Part shown: positions 1 to 7,501 of the stretch, in pieces
Position numbering within the stretch: position 1 is the first letter of the stretch
Layout: each line of letters starts with the position of its first letter
DNA from: Streptomyces spiralis
GTDB taxonomy: Bacteria; Actinomycetota; Actinomycetes; Streptomycetales; Streptomycetaceae
NCBI RefSeq assembly: GCF_014654675.1
Contig: NZ_BNBC01000042.1
Span: forward strand, 38,420 to 83,251
Direction of reading: 5' to 3'
Length of the DNA stretch: 44,832 bases
Translations under genes and position numbers: made by a program
The notes under the pieces: model-generated
What the model was told of the DNA's origin: nothing
The model's database searches: none
The model's input: the letters and a program-made list of their open reading frames with translations, nothing else

Positions 1-27
1 AGCCGGCGACGAACGCGCCCCCCTTCT

Positions 28-79
28 GACCGCCCTCGCAGCCCTTCGAGCACGTCTCGAGAGGGCTGCGAGGGCGGTC
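28..79. terminator. Strong inverted repeat, probable terminator
   Basis: Two perfectly complementary 18-base arms (28-45 and 62-79) flank a 16-base loop. There is no gene in 1-296 that I can support, so this probably ends a transcript entering from the left and insulates the deoxysugar genes. It has no U-run, which is usual for Streptomyces terminators. Between it and the first gene (80-296) I see no other clear element. Confidence 0.7.
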
Positions 80-296
80 GTGCAGCCTTCTTCGAGCCCG
101 TACCCGCACGGCATCCGGCGGATGAGCGAGCTGCCGCCGCACGACAGGGGCGAGGACCGTCCCGGTGGAGCACGAGCCGGGGACGAACATCTCGCGGCCC
201 GCACCGGCCGGTAGGGTCGCGGCAGCGCACTCGTCTCCTCATCGAAAAGGAAAAGGTCATGCTTCGAGCGTGGAACTCCGACTGCGATGTGGTCTC

Positions 297-1277
297 ATGA
301 AAATCCTCGTCACCGGCGGTGCCGGATTCATCGGCTCGCATTACGTACGGACCATGCTCGACGGGGGTTATCCGGGTTTCGAGGACGCCCATGTGACGGT
401 CCTGGACGCGCTGACCTACGCGGGAAACCGTGACAACCTCCCCGCCTCCCATCCGCGGCTGACCTTCACACACGGGAACATCCTCGACCGGGAACTGCTG
501 GGCGGTGTCCTCGACGGCCAGGACGTGGTGGTCCACTTCGCGGCCGAGAGCCATGTCGACCGTTCGATCGCCAGCGGGGCGGCGTTCGTCCGCACGAACG
601 TGGAGGGCACGCAGGCGCTGCTGGAGGCCTGTGTGACGGCAGGCGTCCAGCGGGTGGTGCACATCTCGACCGACGAGGTGTACGGCTCCATCGAGGAGGG
701 CGTGTGGACCGAGGAGTCCCCGCTGCTGCCCAACTCGCCCTACGCCGCGTCCAAGGCGTCCTCCGACCTGATCGCCCTGGCCTACTTCCGCACCCACCGC
801 CTCGACGTCTCGGTCACCCGCTGTTCCAACAACTACGGCCCCTACCAGCACCCGGAGAAGTTCATCCCGCTCGCCGTCACCAACCTGCTCGAGGGGCGCC
901 CCATACCCGTCTACGGGGACGGCGGGCAGATCCGCGAGTGGCTGCACGTGGACGACCACTGCCGCGCGGTGCAGCGGGTCCTCGAGCAGGGCAGGGCGGG
1001 CGAGGTCTACAACATCGGCGCCGGCACGGCCGTGGCGAACCTTCAGCTGGCCCACCAACTCGCGAAGCTGTGCGGGGCGGGGCCGGAGATGATCCGGCAC
1101 ATCACCGACCGCAAGGGCCACGACCGGCGCTACGCCCTGGACCAGGGCAAGATCGAGCGGGAGCTCGGCCACCGGCCGCTGACCGGCTTCGACGCCGGCC
1201 TGGCCCAGACCGTCGCCTGGTACCGGGACAACCCCCGCTGGTGGAAGCCGGTCAAGGACAGCGGTGGTCGGCCGTGA
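297..1277 (+). CDS. rfbB: dTDP-glucose 4,6-dehydratase
   Basis: A 326-aa extended short-chain dehydrogenase that converts dTDP-D-glucose to dTDP-4-keto-6-deoxy-D-glucose, the entry step to 6-deoxysugars. The NAD-binding GGAGFIGS lies at residues 7-14. The family triad is visible as T125-D126-E127 and Y149-xxx-K153, and the length is normal. I chose the ATG at 297 because it begins directly with the MKILVTGG Rossmann strand; the open frame runs further upstream but that part is not protein-like. The stop overlaps the next start by 4 bases, so the two sugar genes are translationally coupled. With the 2,3-dehydratase it points to a 2,6-dideoxysugar. The family is certain; use in this cluster is inferred from position. 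Confidence 0.95.
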   Translation: MKILVTGGAGFIGSHYVRTMLDGGYPGFEDAHVTVLDALTYAGNRDNLPASHPRLTFTHGNILDRELLGGVLDGQDVVVHFAAESHVDRSIASGAAFVRTNVEGTQALLEACVTAGVQRVVHISTDEVYGSIEEGVWTEESPLLPNSPYAASKASSDLIALAYFRTHRLDVSVTRCSNNYGPYQHPEKFIPLAVTNLLEGRPIPVYGDGGQIREWLHVDDHCRAVQRVLEQGRAGEVYNIGAGTAVANLQLAHQLAKLCGAGPEMIRHITDRKGHDRRYALDQGKIERELGHRPLTGFDAGLAQTVAWYRDNPRWWKPVKDSGGRP

Positions 1278-2656
1278 GCGCCCCCGCACAGCTGGTCGCG
1301 CGTACCGGGGCGCACATCGCCGAGCGCCTGGCGCTGTCGGCCGCGACGGCCGAGGGCGCGCACACCGCGACGGCCGAGGTGCCGGGCTGGCTGGCAGAGC
1401 ACCGGCGGGCCGGCGCGACCGTCGTCCGGCGGATCCCGTTCGCCGGGCTGGACCACTGGTCGTTCGCCCCGGACACCGGTGACCTGCGGCACAGCAGCGG
1501 GCGGTTCTTCACCATCGAGGGACTGCACGTCGTACGGGGCGGGGCCGAGTGGCAGCAGCCGATCATCGTGCAGCCGGAGATCGGCATCCTGGGCATCCTG
1601 GCCAAGGAGTTCGACGGGGTCCTGCACTTCCTGATGCAGGCCAAGATGGAGCCCGGCAACCCCAACCTGGTGCAGCTCTCCCCCACCGTGCAGGCCACCC
1701 GCAGCAACTACACCAAGGCCCACGGCGGAACGGAGGTGCGGTACCTGGAGCACTTCCTCGCCCCGCGGCCGCAGCAGGTGCTCACCGACGTCCTGCAGTC
1801 CGAGCACGGCGCCTGGTTCTACCAAAAACGCAACCGCAACATGATCGTCGAGGTGGACGGCGACGTCCCCGTCCACGACGCCTTCCGCTGGCTCACCCTC
1901 GGGCAGATCCTGCGGCTGCTGCGCCTGGACAACGTCGTGAACATGGACGCGCGCACGGTGCTGGCCAGCGCCCCGGCGCTGCCGGCCGAGACCAGGGCGC
2001 TGTCGTCCGACTCCGCCCTGCTGGCCTGGTTCACGGGCGAACGGGCCCGGCACGACGTGCGCGCGCGCCGCATGCCGCTGCGCGAGATCGCCGGGTGGCA
2101 GACCGACGAGCACTCCGTCAGCCGCGTCGACGGCAGGTTCTTCCGCGTGGTGGCGGTGTCGGTCGAGGGCGCCGGCCGTGAGGTGGCCGGCTGGACCCAG
2201 CCGATCATCGAACCGGTGGAGCACGGGGTCGTCGGTTTCGCCTACCGCCTCTTCGACGGCGTCCCGCACGTCCTGGCGCACGCACGCGTCGAGGGCGGCT
2301 TCCTGGACACCGTCGAGCTCGCGCCGACCGTGCAGTGCGTGCCCTCGAACTACGCCCCCGCCGGGGCCGAGGAGCGCCCGCCGTTCCTCGACGCGCTGCT
2401 GAACGCCTCCCCGGACCGCGTTTGCTACTCCACCGTCCACTCCGAGGAGGGCGGCCGGTTCCTCAACGCCGAGAGCCGCTATCTGATCGTCGAGACCGAC
2501 GAGGCGACCACCCCCACCCAGCCGCCCCCGGGATACCACTGGGTCACACCGGGCCAGCTGAACTGGCTGGCCGGACACAGCCGCTACGTCAACGTGCAGG
2601 CCAGGACGCTGCTCGCCGTCCTCGACGCGGCACTCCAGGGGGGCGGCACACACTGA
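1274..2656 (+). CDS. NDP-hexose 2,3-dehydratase
   Basis: A 460-aa protein starting at GTG within the overlapping GTGA of the upstream stop. It belongs to the NDP-4-keto-6-deoxyglucose 2,3-dehydratase family (EvaA/SpnO/UrdS type), which removes the C2 hydroxyl to begin 2-deoxysugar formation. The family's internal duplication is plain: two halves of about 200 residues each repeat a block of the form FF...QPII...G..., followed by F/LDGV..., then (S/A)PTVQ and SNY (first copy around residues 80-165, second around 285-365). It makes the pair with the 4,6-dehydratase. A 2,3-dehydratase normally needs a 3-ketoreductase partner, which is not in the window, so further sugar genes are expected to the left or elsewhere. 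Confidence 0.93.
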   Translation: MSAPAQLVARTGAHIAERLALSAATAEGAHTATAEVPGWLAEHRRAGATVVRRIPFAGLDHWSFAPDTGDLRHSSGRFFTIEGLHVVRGGAEWQQPIIVQPEIGILGILAKEFDGVLHFLMQAKMEPGNPNLVQLSPTVQATRSNYTKAHGGTEVRYLEHFLAPRPQQVLTDVLQSEHGAWFYQKRNRNMIVEVDGDVPVHDAFRWLTLGQILRLLRLDNVVNMDARTVLASAPALPAETRALSSDSALLAWFTGERARHDVRARRMPLREIAGWQTDEHSVSRVDGRFFRVVAVSVEGAGREVAGWTQPIIEPVEHGVVGFAYRLFDGVPHVLAHARVEGGFLDTVELAPTVQCVPSNYAPAGAEERPPFLDALLNASPDRVCYSTVHSEEGGRFLNAESRYLIVETDEATTPTQPPPGYHWVTPGQLNWLAGHSRYVNVQARTLLAVLDAALQGGGTH

Positions 2657-2764
2657 ACCGGCACGCCCCCCGCACCCGGCCGGGGCACGCCCCCGTGCCA
2701 GGGGTCCCCGGGCCGGGGCGATCCACGGGCCCCGGGGCGCGTGATGCGTGACGCGAACAACGTA

Positions 2765-2800
2765 AGGCCCTGTCCGGGGATGAGCCGCCGGACAGGGCCT
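2765..2800. terminator. Bidirectional hairpin terminator
   Basis: Perfect 13-base arms (2765-2777 and 2788-2800) separated by 10 bases lie between convergent genes, the 2,3-dehydratase (+) and the carboxymuconolactone-decarboxylase-like gene (-). It could serve both transcripts. Confidence 0.75.
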
Positions 2801-2816
2801 CAAAGCCGCGCGGAGG

Positions 2817-3323
2817 TTACTGGGCCGCGGTGAGCCGGCTTGTCATGGGGGTCCAGGTCTTGGGGTTGATGCGCCAGTCCACCGGCTCCTGCTTGGTGGC
2901 GACGTTGACCCGGTTCCAGAGGTTGACCAGCCCGATGTGCAGGACCACGGCGGCGAGCTGCACCTGGTTCCAGTGCCGGGCGGCCTCCTCCCAGACCTCG
3001 TCCGACACCGGATCCACGCGGTCGTCGATGCGTGTGGCGGCCTCGGCCAGCGCCAGTACGGAGCGTTCGGCGTCGGTGAAGCAGGTCTGCTCCCGCCAGG
3101 TCTCCACCAGCGGCAGACGGTGGTCCTCCTCCCCCGCCGCCTCGAACTCCTTCTGCTTCCTGGGCAGGTGGACCGTCCGGCCGTTGATCTGGCTCACCCG
3201 CAGGTGGATGAGCACAAGCGTCTGCAGCGGCACGCCGACGCTGTTGACGGCCTTGACCAGTGCGCGCATGGGCGGAAGGACATCGGGAACCACCAACGAG
3301 GGGTTGGGCATCCGCGGCGACAT
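2817..3323 (-). CDS. Carboxymuconolactone decarboxylase/AhpD-like protein lacking CxxC
   Basis: A 168-aa protein of the CMD/AhpD-like alkylhydroperoxidase fold. The start ATG at 3323 has AAGGAG six bases upstream. The recognisable family segment LIHLRVSQINGRTVHLP falls where normal members read SQING-C-x-x-C followed by DMH. Here both redox cysteines and the following histidine are replaced (RTVH then LPRK). The rest (TEAERSVLAL-like helix, DEVWEEAARHW, LVNLWNRVNV) is well conserved, so the gene does not look like random decay. It probably lacks peroxidase activity and may be catalytically repurposed or a binding protein. The downstream neighbour in the same direction, upstream in transcription, is the GATase-like gene 54 bases away, so the two are probably co-transcribed. 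Confidence 0.85.
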   Translation of the reverse strand: MSPRMPNPSLVVPDVLPPMRALVKAVNSVGVPLQTLVLIHLRVSQINGRTVHLPRKQKEFEAAGEEDHRLPLVETWREQTCFTDAERSVLALAEAATRIDDRVDPVSDEVWEEAARHWNQVQLAAVVLHIGLVNLWNRVNVATKQEPVDWRINPKTWTPMTSRLTAAQ

Positions 3324-3377
3324 AATTCTCCTTCGCATGGGGATCGGAAATCAGTTTGCCCTCGGGGCCGCCTTTTC

Positions 3378-4148
3378 TCAATGAATCGAAATTGCGGCGG
3401 CCGGTTCATTCTTCGGGCGCCTGGCGGCATGTGCGAGGGCCTGGTGGAGTCGTTTGTCGGCCGTGTGCCCGGATTCCCATTGCACCCCGATCGCAAAGGG
3501 ATGGCCGGTGACTTCGACGGCCTCGACGGTGCCGTCCTCGGCCCGTGCGGTGACGGTGAGGCCGTCGCCGATCCGGTCCACCGCCTGGTGGTGGTGGCAT
3601 GCCGTCTCCGGCGCGTCCTCCTCGAGGATCGCGGCGATCTTGCTGCCGGGCAGCAGCTTCAGCGGCAGGCGGCCGAGGGTGAAGGACTGCGCCTGCGGAC
3701 GGTGGCCGTCGTGGCCGGTGACGTCCGCCAGGTGCTGGTGGAGGCTGCCTCCGTGCAGCACGTTGAGCAGTTGCATGCCGCGGCAGATCGCCAGCACGGG
3801 CAGGCGGGCGTCAAGTGCCCTTCTCATCAGCGCCAGTTCGACGCGGTCGGCGTCCGGGCTCATCGCCCGGGTCGCCGGGTGGGCGCCCTGGCCGTACAGC
3901 GCCGGGTCCAGGTCGGGGCCGCCGGGGACCAGCAGTGCGTCGAGCCGGCCGACCAGGTCCTCGGCCCCCGGCAGCAGCGGCAGCAGCAGGGGCGTGCAGC
4001 CCGCCTCGGACAGGAAGGCCACGTGGGACTGCAGTGCCAGGGCGACGAGAAGGTCGCTGCCCTGGAGGGTGACCGGCGCCGTCCGCGCGCAGATCCCGAT
4101 CACCGGACGCCGCCGGGCGGGCACCGGATCGTTCGTGAGTGAATTCAT
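3378..4148 (-). CDS. Class I glutamine amidotransferase-like (peptidase C26) gamma-glutamyl hydrolase
   Basis: A 256-aa protein of the PuuD/gamma-glutamyl-GABA hydrolase group of peptidase family C26. These enzymes hydrolyse gamma-glutamyl amides with a Cys-His-Glu triad. The nucleophile elbow ICRGMQLLNV puts the cysteine at residue 122, and the substrate-side HHHQAVDR is at 185-192. The ATG at 4148 follows GAGGGTGGTC; a GTG two codons earlier is possible. An oddity is that the family motif GVQWHPE reads GVQWESGH (221-228), as if the codons for HP were deleted in frame, removing the usual catalytic histidine. It may be inactive or use H228. Because hydrazine in kinamycin-type pathways travels as a gamma-glutamyl hydrazide, a deglutamylating role is attractive but is inference. 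Confidence 0.85.
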   Translation of the reverse strand: MNSLTNDPVPARRRPVIGICARTAPVTLQGSDLLVALALQSHVAFLSEAGCTPLLLPLLPGAEDLVGRLDALLVPGGPDLDPALYGQGAHPATRAMSPDADRVELALMRRALDARLPVLAICRGMQLLNVLHGGSLHQHLADVTGHDGHRPQAQSFTLGRLPLKLLPGSKIAAILEEDAPETACHHHQAVDRIGDGLTVTARAEDGTVEAVEVTGHPFAIGVQWESGHTADKRLHQALAHAARRPKNEPAAAISIH

Positions 4149-4295
4149 GACCACCCTCGTGGGTTTCCGGGTTCAACCGAGGAAAGTAAGCAGATGGAAC
4201 ACGGGGCTTCCCCGGACCGTCACAGCTGCCAAAATATCCGTGCCCTGATGCGCGGGCCATCGTTCACGGCCGCTCCAGGCTGCGACTACTGAACA

Positions 4296-4313
4296 GATAG
4301 CGATCCTGCTATC
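4296..4313. promoter_or_regulatory. Inverted repeat in divergent promoter region
   Basis: GATAGC (4296-4301) and GCTATC (4308-4313) flank six bases. They lie in the 228-base gap between the divergent GATase-like gene and the ABC transporter operon, in a locally AT-richer stretch. It could be an operator for either direction. No cognate regulator is adjacent, so the assignment is tentative. Confidence 0.35.
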
Positions 4314-4376
4314 ACAGGTGCCCGGGGGGAATTCTGCCCCGGCGTAACTCTCGCAGGCCATTCAACCGAGGTGACC

Positions 4377-5303
4377 ATGATCGAGGCGAAGAACCTCACC
4401 AAACGCTACGGCGACAAGACGGCCGTGAACGATTTGTCGTTCACGGTCGAGCCCGGCCGGGTCACCGGCTTCCTGGGCCCCAACGGCGCAGGCAAGTCCA
4501 CCACGATGCGACTGCTGCTGGGACTGGACAGGCCCGATGCCGGCCAGGCCACCGTCAACGGCGTGCCCTACCGCGAACTGGCCCGGCCGCTGCGGGTGGT
4601 GGGAGCGCTGCTGGAGGCGCGCGCCGTGCACACCGGGCGCAGCGCCTACGACCACCTGCTCTGTCTCGCGCAGACCCAGGGCATCGGCCGGCGCCGGGTC
4701 GAGGAGGTCATCGAGCAGGTCGGGCTGGCCTCGGTGGCCCGCAAGCGGGCGGGCGGCTTCTCGCTCGGCATGGGGCAGCGGCTGGGCATCGCCGCCGCGC
4801 TGCTCGGCGATCCCGCGGCGCTGGTCCTGGACGAGCCCGTCAACGGCCTCGACCCCGAGGGCATCCTGTGGATCCGGAACCTGATGAAGTCGCTGGCGGC
4901 CGAGGGCCGCGCCGTCTTCGTCTCCAGCCACCTGATGAACGAGATGGCGGTCACCGCCGATCACCTCATCGTCATCGGCCGCGGCCGGCTGGTCGCCGAC
5001 TGCTCCACCGAGGAGTTCATCGAGCGGAGCACCCAGCGCTCCGTCCTGGTCAGGACGCCCGACGGGGCGCAGCTCGCCGAGCTGCTGCGGGGCAAGGGCG
5101 CCACCGTCACCACCACCGACGAGGGCGACCTGGACGTCACCGGGCTGGAGGCCCCGCGCATCGCCGAACTCGCCGCCGCCGACGGGCTGGTGCTGCACGA
5201 GCTGTCGACCCGGCGCGGCTCCCTCGAGGACGCCTTCATGGAACTGACCAAGGACGCCGTCGAGTACGACGCCGGCGTGCCCGCCACCGGAGGTACGAAG
5301 TGA
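4377..5303 (+). CDS. ABC transporter ATP-binding protein (drug-export type)
   Basis: A 308-aa ATPase of the ABC-2/DrrA type. Walker A GPNGAGKST is at residues 34-42, the signature region reads FSLGMGQR (LSGGQ equivalent), and Walker B LVLDEPVNGLD follows with an SSHL switch histidine. A C-terminal extension of about 80 residues is typical of exporters of this class. The ATG at 4377 is preceded by GAGGTG; a GTG at 4371 would overlap that ribosome site. The stop overlaps the GTG of the permease gene (4 bases), so the pair forms a transporter. Its place beside sugar and polyketide genes suggests export of, and self-resistance to, the cluster product. Confidence 0.93.
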   Translation: MIEAKNLTKRYGDKTAVNDLSFTVEPGRVTGFLGPNGAGKSTTMRLLLGLDRPDAGQATVNGVPYRELARPLRVVGALLEARAVHTGRSAYDHLLCLAQTQGIGRRRVEEVIEQVGLASVARKRAGGFSLGMGQRLGIAAALLGDPAALVLDEPVNGLDPEGILWIRNLMKSLAAEGRAVFVSSHLMNEMAVTADHLIVIGRGRLVADCSTEEFIERSTQRSVLVRTPDGAQLAELLRGKGATVTTTDEGDLDVTGLEAPRIAELAAADGLVLHELSTRRGSLEDAFMELTKDAVEYDAGVPATGGTK

Positions 5304-6133
5304 CGACCGCAACCGCCCCCGCGTCCGGCCCGGCCACCCAGGGCCGCGGGCCGGGCCTGGGGAACCTGATGCTCTCGGAGTGGACCAAGATCCGCTCCGT
5401 GCGCTCCACTGTCTGGTCGCTGGCCATCCTGGTGGTGCTCACCTTGGTGTTCACCGCGCTGTTCATGGAGATGGGCATCGCGAACTGGGACAAGACCGAC
5501 GCCTCCCAGCGGGCCGAGATGCGGCTGGACCCGACGGGCACCATCCTGGGCAGCGGCATCCTGCTCAGCCAGCTGGCGGTGTGTGTGCTGGGCGTCATGG
5601 CGATCGCCTCGGAGTACTCCACCGGCATGATCCGTGCCAGCCTGCTCGCGGTGCCCCGGCGGGTGCCCGTGCTGGCGGCCAAGGGCACGGTGTTCGCCCT
5701 GCTGGTGCTGGCGGTGGGCGAACTGACCGCGTTCGGCTCCTTCTTCATCGGCGCGCCGATCCTGCACGGCAAGGCGCCGGTCGCGATCGGCGATCCGGGC
5801 GTCCTGCGGGCCGTCGTCGGCTGCGGCCTCTACCTCGCCCTGCTCGGCCTGTTCGCCCTCGCCGTCGGCGCGATCATCCGGCACACCGCGGCGAGCATCA
5901 CCGTCGTCATCGGCTTCGTCCTGGTGATCACCCCGATGGCGGGCCTGCTGCCCGGCAGCGTGGGCGAGCACGTCCACGCCTGGCTGCCCACGCAGGCCGG
6001 CTTCATGATCACCCAGCAGCACTCCCGCGCCGGCGACGTGCTGGGGCCCTGGCAGGGCCTGGGCGTGCTCGCGCTGTGGACGGCCGTCCTGCTGGCCGTC
6101 GCCGCGGTGCAGCTGCGGCGCCGCGACGCCTGA
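5300..6133 (+). CDS. ABC-2 type transporter permease
   Basis: A 277-aa integral membrane protein starting at a GTG that overlaps the ATPase stop. The first 40 residues are polar (SEWTKIRSVRST is the usual amphipathic start of ABC-2 permeases). About six hydrophobic segments follow: near residues 45-65 (SLAILVVLTLVFTALF), 95-115 (LLSQLAVCVLGVMAIAS), 140-160, 180-205 (LYLALLGLFALAVGAII), 210-230 and 255-272, ending RRRDA. It is the membrane partner of the preceding ATPase, and a strong hairpin follows the stop, so the transporter is a two-gene operon. The substrate cannot be read from the sequence. Confidence 0.9.
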   Translation: MTTATAPASGPATQGRGPGLGNLMLSEWTKIRSVRSTVWSLAILVVLTLVFTALFMEMGIANWDKTDASQRAEMRLDPTGTILGSGILLSQLAVCVLGVMAIASEYSTGMIRASLLAVPRRVPVLAAKGTVFALLVLAVGELTAFGSFFIGAPILHGKAPVAIGDPGVLRAVVGCGLYLALLGLFALAVGAIIRHTAASITVVIGFVLVITPMAGLLPGSVGEHVHAWLPTQAGFMITQQHSRAGDVLGPWQGLGVLALWTAVLLAVAAVQLRRRDA

Positions 6134-6137
6134 TCCC

Positions 6138-6171
6138 CCGCGGGCATCCGCCTTTTCGCGGATGCCCGCGG
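6138..6171 (+). terminator. Hairpin terminator after ABC transporter
   Basis: Perfect 13-base arms (6138-6150 and 6159-6171) with a CCTTTTCG loop lie five bases after the permease stop codon. Confidence 0.8.
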
Positions 6172-6280
6172 TGCGGCGTTTCCAGGCAACGTCGACCTGC
6201 TCTCCACTACGGCTGGAGACCCTCCTGCGACCCTCGTCGGCAGCGGCGGCAGCGGCGGCAGCAGAGAGGGAGTTACCGGA

Positions 6281-7474
6281 ATGGCTCAGAACAACGCGCA
6301 AGCCGTGTCGATGACGAGTGCATTCAGTCCCGTCCGGATGGAGGGCGCCGGATCGTCGGCGCACACCGAATTCGACCTGAAGAACTTCGAGAAACTCCCG
6401 GCCCGTGAAGTCCCCATCGCCGCGCTCTCTCCCGGGGTTTCCCTTCGCCAGGGCGGAACGGACGCCGCGCATGTCCGGCTTCTCGTCGACGCGGCGGATT
6501 CGGCGGAACTTCCTCCCATTCTCGTCCAGGTGGACGGCTGCCGTGTCATCGACGGGCTGCACCGGCTGGAGGCCGCCCGGCTCATGGGCGACGACAGCAT
6601 CCGGGCGCACTTCCTCGACTGCTCCAACTCCGAGGCGCTCGTCATCGCCATGAAGGCCAACGGCTCGCACGGCCTGCCGCTGTCGAAGGCCGACCGCGTC
6701 GCCGGAGCCCAGCGGGTCCTGGGCTCCCACCCCGACTGGTCCGACCGTGCCATCGCCGGCATCACCGGGCTGAGCGCGAAGACCATCGCGTCGCTGCGCG
6801 AGCGGTCGGCGATCGCGACGCCGCTGGGCGGCAAGCGCATCGGCCAGGACGGCAGGCGGCGCCCGGTGGACGCGGGCGAGGGCAGGCGGCGCGCCGCCGA
6901 GTACATCGCCGCCCACCCCGACGCCCCGCTGCGCCAGGTCGCCCGGGCGACCGACGTGTCGCTGGGCACGGTGCACGACGTCAGCGCACGGCTGCGGCGC
7001 GGCGAGGGGCCCGAACGCAACGGGCGCCGCACCCATACCGCACGCCCGCCGCACATGCGGCCCGTGCCGTCCGTGCCGTCCGTGCCGCGGCCCGACGACC
7101 TGACGGCGGACACCGACGCGGCCGCCGACGGCGTCCGCCGGGTGCCGCTGCGGGTGGCCGCAAGCGCCGAGGTGCCGCCGGCACCGCCGCAGCGCAGGAA
7201 CCACACCGACACCCCGCCCACCTGGGCGGCCGTGGCGGCCAAGATGGCCACCGACCCCGCCATCCGGTACACCGCGGGGGGCCGGGAGTTCCTGCGCTGG
7301 ATGCAGTCGCACGCCACCGAGCCCGGCGAGGACTGGCGGCGGCTGGTGGACGCGGTCCCGCCGCACTGGCTCGGCGTCGTCGCCCCGATCGCCGAACACA
7401 TCGGCAAGGAGTGGTGCCTGCTCGCCGAGCGGCTCAAGGCCCGCCAGGAACTGTGCCGCAGCCCCTCCTCCTGA
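6281..7474 (+). CDS. ParB-like StrR-family transcriptional regulator
   Basis: A 397-aa regulator with an N-terminal ParB/Spo0J-type domain (about residues 38-130, with VIDGLHRLEAARLMG near 85-99). A helix-turn-helix follows (SDRAIAGITGLSAKTIASLRER, about 150-171), then a second HTH-like region (LRQVARATDVSLGTVHDV, about 212-229), a low-complexity linker and a C-terminal tail. This architecture matches StrR/NovG-type pathway-specific activators of antibiotic clusters; StrR itself controls sugar genes in streptomycin producers. The ATG at 6281 follows GAGAGGGAG. The neighbouring deoxysugar and transporter genes are plausible targets. It is a single-gene unit between two terminators. Confidence 0.85.
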   Translation: MAQNNAQAVSMTSAFSPVRMEGAGSSAHTEFDLKNFEKLPAREVPIAALSPGVSLRQGGTDAAHVRLLVDAADSAELPPILVQVDGCRVIDGLHRLEAARLMGDDSIRAHFLDCSNSEALVIAMKANGSHGLPLSKADRVAGAQRVLGSHPDWSDRAIAGITGLSAKTIASLRERSAIATPLGGKRIGQDGRRRPVDAGEGRRRAAEYIAAHPDAPLRQVARATDVSLGTVHDVSARLRRGEGPERNGRRTHTARPPHMRPVPSVPSVPRPDDLTADTDAAADGVRRVPLRVAASAEVPPAPPQRRNHTDTPPTWAAVAAKMATDPAIRYTAGGREFLRWMQSHATEPGEDWRRLVDAVPPHWLGVVAPIAEHIGKEWCLLAERLKARQELCRSPSS

Positions 7475-7478
7475 CGGC

Positions 7479-7499
7479 CCGGCAGACGCCGCCTGCCGG
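7479..7499. terminator. Short hairpin between convergent regulators
   Basis: Seven-base arms (CCGGCAG 7479-7485 and CTGCCGG 7493-7499) lie in the 27-base gap between the StrR-like gene and the convergent AraC gene. It is short, so this is a weak call. Confidence 0.4.
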
Positions 7500-7501
7500 T
7501 A

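Noticed and set aside
4197..4262. A small gene in the divergent spacer before the ABC transporter
   Set aside because: No start codon with a ribosome site and no codon bias; the stretch is better read as promoter DNA.
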